Source: Desulfuromonas sp. (GTDB lineage: Bacteria > Desulfobacterota > Desulfuromonadia > Desulfuromonadales > Geopsychrobacteraceae). Taken from it: a DNA stretch of 64,000 nt. Below, in pieces: positions 37,754 through 47,915 of this stretch. The stretch is taken from NCBI GenBank assembly GCA_002868865.1, contig PKUC01000073.1, positions 1 to 64,000 of the forward strand, read 5' to 3'. The notes under the pieces are model-generated. The model did not search any database, was not told where the DNA came from, and saw only the letters and a list, made by a program, of their open reading frames with translations. Numbering within the stretch: the first letter of the stretch is position 1; each line of letters starts with the position of its first letter. A program made the position numbers and the translations under genes.

Positions 37754-38662
37754 TCATGCCCCGTGAAAGACGCGAACGAGCTCAAAGTCTCCGGCCTTGT
37801 CAGAGCGTTCCTGCGGGACATAACGTGCCATGGCAATCAGCAGATCACCCTCCATTAGGCGAACCAGTCGATTCTCTTCTAAGGGGTGTTCGCACGTGAG
37901 TTCACCGGCTTCGGGAGAGATCCCGAACCGCAAACGCTGCGCAGCCCGGTCGGACAGGACGGCGGGCGGATAAAACGCCAGGGTTTCTTCGACAGACAAG
38001 AGCACATCGGTCGGATCAACCGTGCCATCCAGAAGAACCTCCAGTGGGGTGCATTGCTCAACCGCAAACGGCCCAGTCCGCAAGCGACGAAGACTGCTCA
38101 GATGGGCACCACAACCGATGGCCCGACCTAGATCTGCCGCAAGGGTGCGGATATAGGTTCCTTTAGAACAGTCCACCTCAATTTCCACAGACGGTAGCGT
38201 CACCGACAGGATCTGAAGACGGTCGATCTGCACGGTACGCGCTTCACGCTCAACGGTTTGGCCTTGCCTGGCCAACTTGTACAGCGGAACGCCATTCTGC
38301 TTCAGGGCAGAAAACATGGGGGGAGTTTGTTGGATTTCACCCTGGAAGTCGGGCAGGATATCGATCAGTTGCTCCGCCGCATCGGTCGGCACATCTGTTT
38401 CATCGACGACGGCACCTTCAGCGTCGAGGGTTTCGGTTTCGACCCCGAGATGCAGTGTCGCACGATAACTCTTGTCCGCAATCAACAGAAACTGCAGCGC
38501 TTTGGTCGCCTGTCCGACCGCGATCGGCAGGACCCCTGTCGCCATAGGATCGAGGGTCCCGGCGTGACCGACCTTGCGGGTATTGCAGATACGCCGGACC
38601 CGACTGACAACATCATGAGATGTCATCCCACACGGCTTGTCGATCAATAACAATCCGTGCAT
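37754..38662 (-). CDS. truB: tRNA pseudouridine-55 synthase
   Basis: Makes pseudouridine 55 in the T-loop of tRNA. The 302-residue protein has the motifs LLIDKPCGMTSHDVV, the catalytic KVGHAGTLDPMATGVLP (Asp in TLD), QTPPMFSALKQNG and CSKGTYIRTLAADLG, plus a C-terminal PUA-like region. It begins one base before the nrnA stop region, consistent with one operon. Confidence 0.96.
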   Translation of the reverse strand: MHGLLLIDKPCGMTSHDVVSRVRRICNTRKVGHAGTLDPMATGVLPIAVGQATKALQFLLIADKSYRATLHLGVETETLDAEGAVVDETDVPTDAAEQLIDILPDFQGEIQQTPPMFSALKQNGVPLYKLARQGQTVEREARTVQIDRLQILSVTLPSVEIEVDCSKGTYIRTLAADLGRAIGCGAHLSSLRRLRTGPFAVEQCTPLEVLLDGTVDPTDVLLSVEETLAFYPPAVLSDRAAQRLRFGISPEAGELTCEHPLEENRLVRLMEGDLLIAMARYVPQERSDKAGDFELVRVFHGA

Positions 38663-39619
38663 CTAGTCCTGCTGCGCAAAGTAGTCTGCAAGAATGGTCG
38701 TCACCCGTTCACGGACCTGAGCCAACTCCCCGTCGAGAGTCACACCGGCCGCATTATGGTGTCCGCCACCACCCAGCTCACGGGAGATTTCACTGACATT
38801 AACCCGTCCGCGGGAACGGAACCCGACCTTGGTCTGGGTCGCACTGATCTGCCGACAGAAAACGGCAACCTCGACGCCGTTGACCGCACGGGGGTAATTG
38901 ATAAATCCGTCGGTGTCCTCGGCGGTCGCTCCGGCCTGTTCCAGCATTTCGGTGGACATACTGACCGATGCGTACCTGCCACAGACCGAGATATCGAGGG
39001 TGCGCAGCACCAGTGCCAGAAGCTTCATCCGCTGAGGGGTCTGACTTTCATAGATACGGCTGGCAATCTTCCAGGTATCGACCCCACGAGACACCAGTTC
39101 TCCAGCGACAGCGAACGCCTCGGGATTTGAATTCGAATAACGGAACGATCCGGTATCGGAAAGGATTGCGGTGTAGAGGGCCTCAGCAACCTGCTGCGAA
39201 AGCGGATGCTGACAGGCGCACAGCAGGCGATGGATCATCACTCCGGTGGCGCAGGCCTCGGTATCGAGGTAGCAGATATCGCCAAAGGACGAGTGGGGAT
39301 GATGGTCGATATTGACCAGGGTCTTCCAGCAGGCGTTTTCAGGCAATCCGGCCCGTTTCAGCTCACCAGAATCGAGGACAAAAGCAACATCGAAGCAGAT
39401 CTGCGAGGGAAGTTGAGAGACGACCTTTTCCGCACCGACCAAAAACTGAAACGCCTCAGGGACACCATCGACATTATAGGCGACAACGTCCTTGCCCATC
39501 TCCCGGAGGATCTCGGCAAGAGCAAGGGTCGATCCGGCAGCATCGCCATCGGGACCTGCGTGAGCGGCGATCAGAAAACTCTGCTTATCAGCTATCGTCT
39601 CGACTATCTGCTGAATCAT
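38663..39619 (-). CDS. nrnA: Bifunctional oligoribonuclease/PAP phosphatase NrnA
   Basis: A 318-residue DHH/DHHA1 phosphoesterase that degrades nano-RNAs and dephosphorylates 3'-phosphoadenosine 5'-phosphate. Motifs: AHAGPDGDAAGSTLAL (metal-binding Asp residues), FVLDSGELKR, NIDHHPHSSFGD (DHH) and the DHHA1 GGGGHHNAAG near the end. The start overlaps the rbfA end by 32 bases. Gene order rbfA-nrnA-truB is conserved in many bacteria. Confidence 0.94.
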   Translation of the reverse strand: MIQQIVETIADKQSFLIAAHAGPDGDAAGSTLALAEILREMGKDVVAYNVDGVPEAFQFLVGAEKVVSQLPSQICFDVAFVLDSGELKRAGLPENACWKTLVNIDHHPHSSFGDICYLDTEACATGVMIHRLLCACQHPLSQQVAEALYTAILSDTGSFRYSNSNPEAFAVAGELVSRGVDTWKIASRIYESQTPQRMKLLALVLRTLDISVCGRYASVSMSTEMLEQAGATAEDTDGFINYPRAVNGVEVAVFCRQISATQTKVGFRSRGRVNVSEISRELGGGGHHNAAGVTLDGELAQVRERVTTILADYFAQQD

Positions 39620-39968
39620 CGATCAAATCGTCCTTGACCTGGCGTAAAAGCTCGTCGATCCGGCGCCCGGACTCGACAGCACGATCATATTCAAAACGGA
39701 TCTCGGGCATATGCCTCAAGCGTAACATCTGACCCAATTGCCGTTTTAACCACGCCACCGAACTGGCCAATCCAGCCTGCGCGGCGATCCGATCCTGTTC
39801 ATCACCGGTGACCGTATAGTAGACCCGGGCCAATCGGAGGTCTCTGGTGACATCGACTCCGGTCACGGTCACGAGCGCGACGCGGGGATCTTTGACCCCG
39901 TGCATCAGCATCTGTGAAATTTCCTGGTGCAGCTGCTCCGCTACACGCTCCGGCCTAAAACTGCTCAA
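39588..39968 (-). CDS. rbfA: Ribosome-binding factor A
   Basis: A 126-residue KH-like 30S maturation factor. It begins RPERVAEQLHQEISQML and shows DPRVALVTVTGVDVTRDLRLARVYYTV and LRLRHMPEIRFEYDRAVESG, the family pattern. The tail is acidic. It lies 15 bases after the DUF503 gene. Confidence 0.95.
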   Translation of the reverse strand: MSSFRPERVAEQLHQEISQMLMHGVKDPRVALVTVTGVDVTRDLRLARVYYTVTGDEQDRIAAQAGLASSVAWLKRQLGQMLRLRHMPEIRFEYDRAVESGRRIDELLRQVKDDLIDDSADSRDDS

Positions 39969-39982
39969 AACGAGCCCTCATG

Positions 39983-40270
39983 CTAATAGTGGATAAATTC
40001 ACGTTCAGAGTCGATAATCGTTGCCAGTCCTCCACCATCAAGGTCATCCTCGAGGCGTTCGAACAAGCGGTGAACCAACCCTTCACTGCCGCTGACCACG
40101 CAGACACCAATCTGGACACGCTGGAGAAGATCCTGATCGCCGACCTCCGCCGCCGATACCGGATAACGGTTCCGAATGCGGGCCAGCACGCGCTTCACCA
40201 ACGAGCGTTTCTCCTTGAGGGATTGTGCACCCTCCAGCAGCAGGTCAAGGCGCAACACGCCAACAACCAT
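39983..40270 (-). CDS. DUF503 (YlxP-like) protein
   Basis: A 95-residue protein starting MVVGVLRLDLLLEGAQSLKEKRSLVKRV, which is the DUF503 signature; DGGGLATIIDSER is at the end. YlxP is usually found between infB and rbfA, as here, and is thought to help ribosome maturation, though the mechanism is unproven. The ATG at 40270 is preferred over one at 40282. Confidence 0.88.
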   Translation of the reverse strand: MVVGVLRLDLLLEGAQSLKEKRSLVKRVLARIRNRYPVSAAEVGDQDLLQRVQIGVCVVSGSEGLVHRLFERLEDDLDGGGLATIIDSEREFIHY

Positions 40271-40301
40271 CGGTTCCTCCACGGCAGGAGGGTTAAGCTA
40301 C

Positions 40302-43076
40302 TTACAGAGAGGTTTTAACCTCTTCCATCTCAAAGGCTTCGATCACATCGCCAACCTTGATGTCGTTGTACTTCTCAAGACTGATACCGCACTCGTAACC
40401 GATACTGACTTCCTTGACATCATCCTTGAAGCGCTTGAGGGAATCGAGTTTTCCTTCCCAGACAACATCGCTGTCACGGACGAGACGGACCTGAGAGTTA
40501 CGCAGCACTTTACCATCAACAACATAACATCCTGCAATTGTACCGATTTTTGAAACATGGAAGGTTTCGCGAACTTCAACCCGGCCGAGATCTTTTTCAC
40601 GGAGAGTCGGTGCCAGCAGGCCTTCCATCGCGTCGCGGATATCGTTGACAGCATCGTAGATGACGCTGTAGAGACGGATATCGACCCCTTCTGATTCGGC
40701 CAAAACCTTGGCCTTACTCTCAGGACGAACGTTAAATCCGAGAACGATCGCGTCGGAAGCAGCAGCAAGAGTAATGTCACTTTCGGACACACCACCGACT
40801 GCAGTATGGATAACCGTCAGGCGGCAGGCATCAGTGGACAGCTTCTCCAATGCTTCGCGGACCGCCTCAACAGAACCCTGAACGTCAGCCTTGACGATAA
40901 CCGACAGCTCTTCGACAACGCCTTCTTGCATCTTGGCAAACAGCTGGTCGAGAGAGACTTTGCTGTTTTTCGCCAAATCGATTTCACGCTGTTTCTGCTG
41001 ACGGTGCTGAGCGACCTCTTTAGCGGCCTTTTCAGATTCGACAGCGTGGAACAGGTCACCCGCATCAGGGACTCCGGCGATACCGGTCACCTCAACGGGG
41101 AACGATGGTCCCGCCTCTGTCACCGCGGCTCCAACCGCCGATGTCATCGAACGAACCCGACCGTAGTGCAGACCGGCAACGATCGAATCACCGATCTTCA
41201 GCGTGCCATCCTGAACCAGAACAGTCATCACCGGGCCACGCCCCTTATCGAGACGGGCTTCAACGATCGAACCCTTAGCCCGCTTGTTGGGATTGGCTTT
41301 CAACTCAAGAACTTCGGCCTGCAGCAGGATCATCTCCAAAAGAGTATCGAGGTTGGTGTGCGCCTTGGCTGACACCTCAACGAAAATCGTCTCACCACCC
41401 CAATCCTCGGGAATCAACTCATATTCGGTCAACTCCTGCTTGACGCGCTCGGGGTTTGAATCGGGTTTATCTATCTTGTTGATGGCGACAATGATCGGAA
41501 CACCCGCCGCTTTCGAGTGGTTAATCGCCTCTTTGGTCTGAGGCATGACACCATCGTCGGCTGCAACCACCAGGATAACGATATCGGTCACACCGGCACC
41601 ACGGGCACGCATGGCGGTAAAGGCCTCGTGGCCCGGGGTGTCGAGGAAGGTGATCTTGCGGCCATCCAGCTCGACATCGTATGCACCGATATGCTGGGTG
41701 ATTCCTCCGGCCTCGCCTTCGGTGACGTTCGCCTCACGGATTGCATCGAGCAGACTGGTTTTACCGTGGTCTACGTGACCCATAATGGTCACCACCGGCG
41801 GACGTCCCTCGAGGTCCTGTTCCGACTCCTGACTTTCCGCCTCGGGGACATGGGCAAGAATAGTCTCCTCATCGAAGGCGACATTTTCGACTTCGTAGTT
41901 GAAATCGGTTGCCAGCAATGCAGCCGTTTCGTAATCGAGGGGATGATTGATCGTCACCATCGTCCCCTGCCGCATCAGTTCGGCAATCAGCTCATTCGCC
42001 TTGACCCCCATCCGTTTGGCAAGCTCACCGACAGTGATCGAATCGCTGATCTTGATAACCCGCTTGATCGCCTTACTGATGGTAATCTCAGTCTTTTTGA
42101 TCTGCTTGTTCTGCTTGCCCTGCTTCTTTCTGCGCGGGCCACGACCGGGCTCAAAGACCTCGACCCGCCTACCGCGCCGCGACACCATCCCGTCACGCTC
42201 AGAGTTGCTGTCGTGGCTCCTGCTCCCCTTCTTCTTTTTCTTGTTGCGTCCCCCTTCCTTCTCGGGAAATGGTCCTTCAGGAACCATCTGGGGCGCAACG
42301 GTCGGGGCAGGACGCTTTCGAGCAGGACCGGCAGAGCCGGGACGATCTTGAGCTGGACGTGCCGGACGGCCGGGTCGATCCGGGCGGCCACTGCTTCGGC
42401 GCTGCTGGGTCGGTTCGGGCTTGGTGGTCGGCAGCTCGACCCGGCCAAGGATCTTGGCGCGGTTGGCGGTCGCCTTTGTAACCGGCTGAGCGGCTGTCTC
42501 CGTCTTAGCAGGTTCCTTTTCCGCCTGCTGTGGCTCCGGCTGGGATTCAGCGGGAGCTGCAGGTTCTGTGACTTCAGCGACAGGAGTTGCATCGACCGGC
42601 TTTTCGACGACAGCCTCGATAACGGGCTCCTCGACAGGTGTCGGCACGGCAACAGGTTCAGGCTGCACGGGTTCGACCGGCTCGGCAGGTGCCGCGTCGG
42701 TTTCAACTACGGGCTCGGGATCTTCAGCGACAGGAGCGCTCATCTCGACGACGTCTGCAGCGATCTCGGCGACAGGCTCTGCCTCATCCGGTTCTGGCGC
42801 GGGCTCTTCAACCGGAGTCTCTTCAGCGGCAGGTTCAGCCGCGGCAGGCTTGCGAACAATCGTCCTGCGACGACGGATCAGGCCGGGGTTGATACGTGCT
42901 TCTTCGATCTTCTCTTCGGTCGGCGTATTGAAGGACTTGAACGTCTGCAGATCCTCCTCGGTCAGAGAACTTGCATGTGACTTGACCGTAACCCCCGCTT
43001 CTTCGAGCTTGGCCAGCAGGTCTTTGTTTTCCAGACCCATCTCCTTCGCCAGTTCATATACCCGTACGTTGCCCAT
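40302..43076 (-). CDS. infB: Translation initiation factor IF-2
   Basis: A 924-residue GTPase that places initiator tRNA on the 30S subunit. N-terminal IF2_N module ([27 protein letters not shown]), a long Pro/Glu/Ala-rich linker (about 60-210), a basic stretch, a second IF2_N module, then the G domain with GHVDHGKT (433-440), DTPGHEAF and NKIDKP, followed by domains II to IV. AAGGGAG precedes the ATG at 43076, which overlaps the stop of the upstream gene (TGATG). The linker has biased repeats and explains a long spurious frame on the other strand. Confidence 0.97.
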   Translation of the reverse strand: MGNVRVYELAKEMGLENKDLLAKLEEAGVTVKSHASSLTEEDLQTFKSFNTPTEEKIEEARINPGLIRRRRTIVRKPAAAEPAAEETPVEEPAPEPDEAEPVAEIAADVVEMSAPVAEDPEPVVETDAAPAEPVEPVQPEPVAVPTPVEEPVIEAVVEKPVDATPVAEVTEPAAPAESQPEPQQAEKEPAKTETAAQPVTKATANRAKILGRVELPTTKPEPTQQRRSSGRPDRPGRPARPAQDRPGSAGPARKRPAPTVAPQMVPEGPFPEKEGGRNKKKKKGSRSHDSNSERDGMVSRRGRRVEVFEPGRGPRRKKQGKQNKQIKKTEITISKAIKRVIKISDSITVGELAKRMGVKANELIAELMRQGTMVTINHPLDYETAALLATDFNYEVENVAFDEETILAHVPEAESQESEQDLEGRPPVVTIMGHVDHGKTSLLDAIREANVTEGEAGGITQHIGAYDVELDGRKITFLDTPGHEAFTAMRARGAGVTDIVILVVAADDGVMPQTKEAINHSKAAGVPIIVAINKIDKPDSNPERVKQELTEYELIPEDWGGETIFVEVSAKAHTNLDTLLEMILLQAEVLELKANPNKRAKGSIVEARLDKGRGPVMTVLVQDGTLKIGDSIVAGLHYGRVRSMTSAVGAAVTEAGPSFPVEVTGIAGVPDAGDLFHAVESEKAAKEVAQHRQQKQREIDLAKNSKVSLDQLFAKMQEGVVEELSVIVKADVQGSVEAVREALEKLSTDACRLTVIHTAVGGVSESDITLAAASDAIVLGFNVRPESKAKVLAESEGVDIRLYSVIYDAVNDIRDAMEGLLAPTLREKDLGRVEVRETFHVSKIGTIAGCYVVDGKVLRNSQVRLVRDSDVVWEGKLDSLKRFKDDVKEVSIGYECGISLEKYNDIKVGDVIEAFEMEEVKTSL

Positions 43077-43675
43077 CAATTCTCCCTTACCACGAGTGCT
43101 AATCTTTCCAGTTCGTCCTTCATCGTATCGGCCAGAGCACCGGCGGTGACAACCACTGCGCTGCGCTCACCTTTTCCCAGCAAGCGACCGATCCGACTTT
43201 TATCAAACAATGTATATGCCGGCACATTATGAGTCAGTGCGGCGGCACGTAATTTTTCTGCGATCCCCTCGGAGATGTCATCACTGACCATCAGCACACC
43301 GGAAGGCTTGCGCCCGCGGATACGGCCTAATGCGGCGCTCGTCCCAGACTCAACCTGTCCCGACTTGCGCGCCATCCCCAGCAGTGATTCTATCCGCAAT
43401 TCGATCTGATTCACAAGCTGAACAAGCAGATCCGCAGCATCGGGCAGATCAGCCTTGCCTCGGAAGCAGCGTTGAAATGCCTGTCGGGCGACAGCCGTAC
43501 TCAGACATTCTGCTGACAAACAGGTGTAGGCACCGCGCCCCGGCAGCTTGTGGCGATAATCGACCACAACACGCTGATCTGGTGCCAGAACGTATCGCAC
43601 CAGATCGGCCTGATCCGCAACCTTACGGCATGCGATGCAGGTCCGTTGCGGCTGTCTTCCCTGCGACTGTTTCAA
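43076..43675 (-). CDS. YlxR-L7Ae fusion, RNA-binding
   Basis: A 199-residue protein with two parts. Residues 1-85 are YlxR/DUF448: [19 protein letters not shown]...PGRGAYTC. Residues 95-195 are an L7Ae/YlxQ-type domain: [31 protein letters not shown] and GERSAVVVT. In Bacillus these are two separate genes, ylxR and ylxQ, between nusA and infB; here they are joined in the same place. Both domains bind RNA. The stop overlaps the infB start. Confidence 0.88.
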   Translation of the reverse strand: MKQSQGRQPQRTCIACRKVADQADLVRYVLAPDQRVVVDYRHKLPGRGAYTCLSAECLSTAVARQAFQRCFRGKADLPDAADLLVQLVNQIELRIESLLGMARKSGQVESGTSAALGRIRGRKPSGVLMVSDDISEGIAEKLRAAALTHNVPAYTLFDKSRIGRLLGKGERSAVVVTAGALADTMKDELERLALVVREN

Positions 43676-43677
43676 AC

Positions 43678-44868
43678 TTACTCCTGAGTGGGCTCAGCGT
43701 CTCCGCCAACAGCATCCGCGGCGGGCTGCTCAACCACTTCAGGTGTCTCGACCGGCTGTTCTACGGCGTTTTCTGTCCCCTCTTCGACGACATCAGCCTG
43801 CTCGGAGTCACTATTTGACTGCTCCTGCTCTTCCTCAAGAGCACGTGTTTCACTCTTGATGTCAATCTTCCAGCCGACCAACTTGGCGGCGAGGCGTACG
43901 TTCTGACCTTTTTTACCGATCGCCAACGACAGCTGATCATCAGGAACGATGATCTCCAGCGATTGATTCTCATCGTCGACGTACACACGTGACACCTCCG
44001 AAGGCGCCAGCGCCGAACAAGCAAAACGGGCGATATCGGGAGACCAGGGGATAATATCGATACGCTCGCCACGCAGCTCTGACACAACATTCTGTACCCG
44101 CGAGCCACGCATTCCGACACATGCACCGACCGGGTCAACATCGATATCATGCGAAACCACTGCGATTTTGGCACGACTGCCCGGCTCACGGACGGCCTCT
44201 TTGATCTCGACGATCCCTTCGGCAATCTCGGGAACCTCAGACTTGAACAGAGAGATCAACAGGCCAGGATGAGTCCGCGACAGGATGATCTGTGGCCCCT
44301 TGGCCGACATCTTCACATCAGAGATAAAGGCACGAACACGATCAGACTGGCGATAATTTTCGCGCGGCACTTGCTCACGGTTGGTCAACAGCGCTTCGGC
44401 GCGTCCAAGGTCAACAATCAGATCGCCACGCTCGTAACGACGGACAATACCATTAACAACTTCGCCGACACGGTCCTTAAACTCGTTGAAGATCCCTTCG
44501 CGCTCTGCTTCACGAACCTTCTGAATAATCACCTGCTTGGCCGTCTGCGCAGCGATCCGGCTGAAACTTCCAGCCTCAAGCATCATCCCCAAAGAATCGC
44601 CGATTTCTACATCGGGGTCGATCTCGCGCGCTTCTTCGATATCGATTTCCTTGTAGGAATCGACGACCTCATCGACAACAGTGACAAACTCGAAAACCTC
44701 TACCTCACCGATCTCGTCGTTGAAATGGGCTTCCAAATCCCGAGTATTGCGAAATTTCTTGTTGGCAGCAGACAGTACGGCTGATTCGAGAGCTTCGACC
44801 AGCACGTCACGATTGATCCCCTTGTCCTTAACCACCTGATCGATGATGTGATTCAGATTGCCCACCAT
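43678..44868 (-). CDS. nusA: Transcription termination/antitermination factor NusA
   Basis: A 396-residue RNA polymerase-binding factor: N-terminal domain ([26 protein letters not shown]), S1 domain ([24 protein letters not shown]), KH1 ([18 protein letters not shown]) and KH2 ([23 protein letters not shown]). The C-terminus is an acidic tail rather than the two AR repeats of E. coli. AGGGGT precedes the ATG at 44868. It is second in the rimP-nusA-infB operon. Confidence 0.96.
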   Translation of the reverse strand: MVGNLNHIIDQVVKDKGINRDVLVEALESAVLSAANKKFRNTRDLEAHFNDEIGEVEVFEFVTVVDEVVDSYKEIDIEEAREIDPDVEIGDSLGMMLEAGSFSRIAAQTAKQVIIQKVREAEREGIFNEFKDRVGEVVNGIVRRYERGDLIVDLGRAEALLTNREQVPRENYRQSDRVRAFISDVKMSAKGPQIILSRTHPGLLISLFKSEVPEIAEGIVEIKEAVREPGSRAKIAVVSHDIDVDPVGACVGMRGSRVQNVVSELRGERIDIIPWSPDIARFACSALAPSEVSRVYVDDENQSLEIIVPDDQLSLAIGKKGQNVRLAAKLVGWKIDIKSETRALEEEQEQSNSDSEQADVVEEGTENAVEQPVETPEVVEQPAADAVGGDAEPTQE

Positions 44869-44946
44869 CTTATCTACCCCTTTTGTAAGAAAATGACTCA
44901 CCGGCCGCGTGCCGGCTAAAATGGTCTTGACGATAAATCTGTTGGC

Positions 44947-45432
44947 TCAAAATTCAAATTCCAGGTTCGCTCTGTCGATCTGATTCAGAGAAAAACGAAC
45001 CTCGCCGCCCTTCTTATCGGTCTGACGGAGCAGGATCACGTCATCCTCAATCCCAACCAGTTCTCCGACAAAGGTTTTACGGGCGTAGCCGCGCTGATCA
45101 GGATCGCAGGACAGCAGGGTCTTGATCTTCGCAAGCTGACCGGCAAACCGCTCAAAGTCGGCGATTTTCTTCAATGGTCGTTCCAGCCCCGGCGATGACA
45201 CCTCCAGCTGATAGGCGGTATCGATCAGGTCTTCCACATCGAGCAGCGTTGAAAACTCACGGCTGGCCTCGGCACACTGGTCGAGATTGATACCACCGTC
45301 CTTATCGAGAAAAACACGCAGCACCCAGCCGTGACTTTCCCGCTGATACTCGAGGTCAACCAGTTCCAAACCGAGATCGGCAACAACAGGAGTCAGCAGG
45401 TCTTCGATCTTTTCTGAGAGCGTCGCCGCCAT
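44947..45432 (-). CDS. rimP: Ribosome maturation factor RimP
   Basis: A 161-residue 30S biogenesis factor. Motifs: LGLELVDLEYQRESHGWVLRVFLDKDGGINLDQCAEASREFS (YlxS/RimP N-domain, quoted by its elements GLELVD, LRVFLD and CAEASR), YQLEVSSPGLERPL, and an SH3-like C-terminal domain. AAGGAA precedes the ATG at 45432. A strong hairpin with a T-run ends about 20 bases before the start, so the gene is under possible attenuation. Confidence 0.94.
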   Translation of the reverse strand: MAATLSEKIEDLLTPVVADLGLELVDLEYQRESHGWVLRVFLDKDGGINLDQCAEASREFSTLLDVEDLIDTAYQLEVSSPGLERPLKKIADFERFAGQLAKIKTLLSCDPDQRGYARKTFVGELVGIEDDVILLRQTDKKGGEVRFSLNQIDRANLEFEF

Positions 45433-45454
45433 AACGTTCCTTCTTACAAACAAC

Positions 45455-45482
45455 AAAAAAAGTGAGCCACCGGGCTCACTTT
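45455..45482 (-). terminator. Terminator or attenuator directly before rimP-nusA-infB
   Basis: On the minus strand AAAGTGAGCC (45482-45473) pairs perfectly with GGCTCACTTT (45468-45459), with loop CGGT and a run of seven Ts. It ends about 20 bases before the rimP start, with the ribosome site in between. It ends the upstream trmJ-unknown transcript or attenuates the operon. Confidence 0.8.
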
Positions 45483-45579
45483 CTAAAAACATCCTAGAAA
45501 CGATTGTTATCTAGCACAAAGATTGTAACTATGACAAGAAAAAACCACAACAGCCATTGAAACAACCGATATCTCGCAC

Positions 45580-45948
45580 TCAGTAAAGGCGTCTGCCGAG
45601 CCTGGAGTGCTCATCGGCCTGTTTTTTCTTGAACAGACGTTGTGGCGTGTCCGGGTTCTCAAGATAACTGCGTGTCACCCGCAGAAATGCATCAACAAGT
45701 TCATCGACAACAGTCGCAATATGCTGCGTGGAAACCCCCATCCGTTCGAGGGTGCGCCGATAAAGAACGACCTCCCCCTTCTGAGCTGTCTGGTCAGCGA
45801 GGGAGGAGAAGAGCGCACAAGGGACAGTCCCTTCGACACAGATAGAGACACGATGGTAGTCGCCAAAATAGCGGTTGCTCTTATCGGTAAAGGTGAGAAC
45901 GAGACCATTATGCAAAGTAACCGTGCGAAACGGCTGCTCCTCAGCCAT
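45580..45948 (-). CDS. Small protein of unknown function
   Basis: A 122-residue cytoplasmic protein starting MAEEQPFRTVTLHNGLVLTF. I do not recognise a domain. It has no signal peptide or membrane helix; the central part (FGDYHRVSICVEGTVPCALF...KGEVVLYRRTLERMGV) looks alpha/beta, and the end is basic. The start codons at 45951 and 45948 overlap the trmJ stop (ATGA), so it is translationally coupled to trmJ. An 88-base gap with the rimP hairpin follows. Confidence 0.7.
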   Translation of the reverse strand: MAEEQPFRTVTLHNGLVLTFTDKSNRYFGDYHRVSICVEGTVPCALFSSLADQTAQKGEVVLYRRTLERMGVSTQHIATVVDELVDAFLRVTRSYLENPDTPQRLFKKKQADEHSRLGRRLY

Positions 45949-46697
45949 CATGCGTCACTATCCTGATCCTGATCCAAGCGACGCTGAATGGCATCGACCT
46001 GGCTCCACAATCCCTGCAGGATGCGGACTTCACGTTCATTCAGCCCCGCGCGGCCAAATATACGGCGAAAGGCACGCATGATATGATCCGGATTTTGTGG
46101 ATTGAGAAAGCCGACCTGCGTCAACGTCTCTTTCATGTGCTGATACATCCCTTCCAGATTTTCACCGGACGCAAGTTTTTTTCGGCCGTGCTCCAGGCCA
46201 GCCTGCTGCCCCTTCGCTTTGGCGATCTCATACAGACAGACCAACACCGCCTGGGCGAGATTCATCGACGGCAAACGTTCATCGGTGGGGATGGTGATAA
46301 ATCGCTGACAGAGGTCGAGCTCTGAGGTATGCAACCCCTTGTCCTCGCGACCGAACACCAGCGCCACCCGCCCTGCGGACGCTTCAGGCAGGAGTTGCTG
46401 TGCCGCCTCATCGGGGTGGATCATATCCTCTCGATATTTTCCGAAGCGGCGCGTGGTGCCGTAGCAGAGGCTGCAATCAGCAAGGGCTTCTTCCAGACTG
46501 GGATAGAGAACCGCATTTTCGAGCAATGTGGTGCCACTGACCGCCATCTGACGAGCCTCATGGACAAGGTGATCGGTCTGGGGATTGACCAGACGGAGGT
46601 CATCAAGGCCAAAATTCAACATCGCCCTGCAGACTGAACCGATATTTCGCGGCCCTTGAGGTTCGACCAGAACCACACAGATAGTATTAAGCGACAA
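45948..46697 (-). CDS. trmJ: TrmJ-type tRNA/rRNA methyltransferase (SPOUT)
   Basis: A 249-residue SPOUT methyltransferase that probably 2'-O-methylates position 32 of tRNA. Motifs: VVLVEPQGPRNIGSVCRAMLNFGL (N-terminal), VFGREDKGL and IPTDERLPSMNLAQAVLVCLYE (knot), then a C-terminal helical extension. The frame opens at 46739, but AGGGAG precedes a TTG at 46697, giving MSLNTICVVLVEPQ, which fits the family start. A TTG start is uncommon but supported by the ribosome site. Confidence 0.88.
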   Translation of the reverse strand: MSLNTICVVLVEPQGPRNIGSVCRAMLNFGLDDLRLVNPQTDHLVHEARQMAVSGTTLLENAVLYPSLEEALADCSLCYGTTRRFGKYREDMIHPDEAAQQLLPEASAGRVALVFGREDKGLHTSELDLCQRFITIPTDERLPSMNLAQAVLVCLYEIAKAKGQQAGLEHGRKKLASGENLEGMYQHMKETLTQVGFLNPQNPDHIMRAFRRIFGRAGLNEREVRILQGLWSQVDAIQRRLDQDQDSDA

Positions 46698-46728
46698 AAA
46701 CTGTCTCCCTCTTGCGTCAAAGTTGTGC

Positions 46729-47508
46729 TTACCCCTCACCCAAATCTCCCAACTGATATTGCACCAGGGCTGCTCCGGTTATCGCCGCCGTCTCGGTACG
46801 GAGAAGTCTGGGACCCAACCCGACCGGCAACACACCAAGCTGGCGGGCCTGTTCAACCTCTCCGGTGGTAAAACCACCCTCAGGACCGACAATCAGTGCG
46901 ACCCGTTGTCCGCGAAATTTCTTAACAGTTTCATGGAATGCCCAACGATCCTGCCCTTCGTAGAGCAGCAGGGTCAATTCGGCCTGCGCCGCCTGCTGTA
47001 AACACGCGGACCAGTCCAACGTCGCTCCGAGCTCCGGTACGGTTGTGCGCCGGCATTGGCGCGCGGCCCGCAATAAAACATCGGGCCAGCGGTGGGACTT
47101 TTTCTGTCCGGCGTCCCGCTCCTGTTGGCTGATCGACCGCTGCGAGGTAAAGGGAACGATCCGGGCCACACCCAGCTCGGTCAGCTTCTGCAGGATCAAC
47201 TCAAACCGCTCCCGCTCAGGAATGGCCTGATACACCTCCAGATGTAGAAAACTCTCATTGTGAGAACAGGTGGCAAAAGGGATAAGGACGGCCCGATCCG
47301 TTTCGCAGGCCACCACGCGTGCGCGGTAGTTGCTCCCTTCCGGATCTGTCACAGTGAATATTTCCCCCGGCCGTGCCCGCCACACCTGCAACGGTCCGCA
47401 ATCCACTTCGTTAAGGATAAGCTCGGCATCGAGCTGTGGAACCACCGGCAAACGGATAACGCTGAGCGAACCGCCGCTATTGATACATGTGCGGGTTGAA
47501 TCCAGCAT
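46729..47508 (-). CDS. rsmE: 16S rRNA m3U1498 methyltransferase RsmE
   Basis: A SPOUT methyltransferase of about 259 residues. Landmarks: VYQAIPERERFELILQKLTELGV, IVPFTSQRS, RAARQCRRTTVPEL, LIVGPEGGFTTGEV and LGPRLLRTETA near the end. The frame extends to 47601, but the region before 47508 overlaps holC and looks unrelated. Starting at 47508 leaves a 32-base overlap with the end of holC. Confidence 0.92.
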   Translation of the reverse strand: MLDSTRTCINSGGSLSVIRLPVVPQLDAELILNEVDCGPLQVWRARPGEIFTVTDPEGSNYRARVVACETDRAVLIPFATCSHNESFLHLEVYQAIPERERFELILQKLTELGVARIVPFTSQRSISQQERDAGQKKSHRWPDVLLRAARQCRRTTVPELGATLDWSACLQQAAQAELTLLLYEGQDRWAFHETVKKFRGQRVALIVGPEGGFTTGEVEQARQLGVLPVGLGPRLLRTETAAITGAALVQYQLGDLGEG

Positions 47509-47896
47509 TGCGGTATTCCAGGAAACGGTGACGGGCCTTTTCGGCCAGAGCAGCATCGTAGGTTTCAGCAAAATCGATGACCTGAGAAAACTGACGAACA
47601 AAATCGAGAGAGCAGGATTGACCCATGATCAGAACCGTCGCGCCGTTGGAATTATGCTCGCCGGTGGCAATCACGATCGGTTCATCAAGACACTCCACCG
47701 AGCCGTTGTCATACGCGTGGGGAATGAACGATTTCTTGTCCCAGATCCACATGAAGCGGTCGAGGGTTACCGCTTGATTCTGGTCCTGCACAGTAATCAG
47801 TACTCTCTTCCCCTCTGCAAAAAAACGCTCCGCCAAGCGGCAGAGGTGTTTTGCCTTTTCCGCGCGTTCGAGTTCAATAAAACCGACCTGGGTCAT
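47477..47896 (-). CDS. holC: DNA polymerase III subunit chi
   Basis: A 139-residue protein with the HolC pattern: VGFIELERAEKAKHLCRLAERFFAEGKRVLI (LC motif), LDRFMWIWDKKSFIPHAYD and EPIVIATGEHNSNGATVLIM. Chi links the clamp loader to single-strand binding protein. The frame opens at 47959 inside apgM; the ATG at 47896 starts MTQVGFIELERAEK. It lies between apgM and rsmE. Confidence 0.9.
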   Translation of the reverse strand: MTQVGFIELERAEKAKHLCRLAERFFAEGKRVLITVQDQNQAVTLDRFMWIWDKKSFIPHAYDNGSVECLDEPIVIATGEHNSNGATVLIMGQSCSLDFVRQFSQVIDFAETYDAALAEKARHRFLEYRNAGFNPHMYQ

Positions 47897-47915
47897 ATAT
47901 AATTCCTGCTCGCAA

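Noticed and set aside
41517-42980. 487-codon open frame on the plus strand across infB
   Set aside because: It mirrors the repetitive Pro/Glu/Ala linker of IF-2; composition is abnormal and no family is recognisable.
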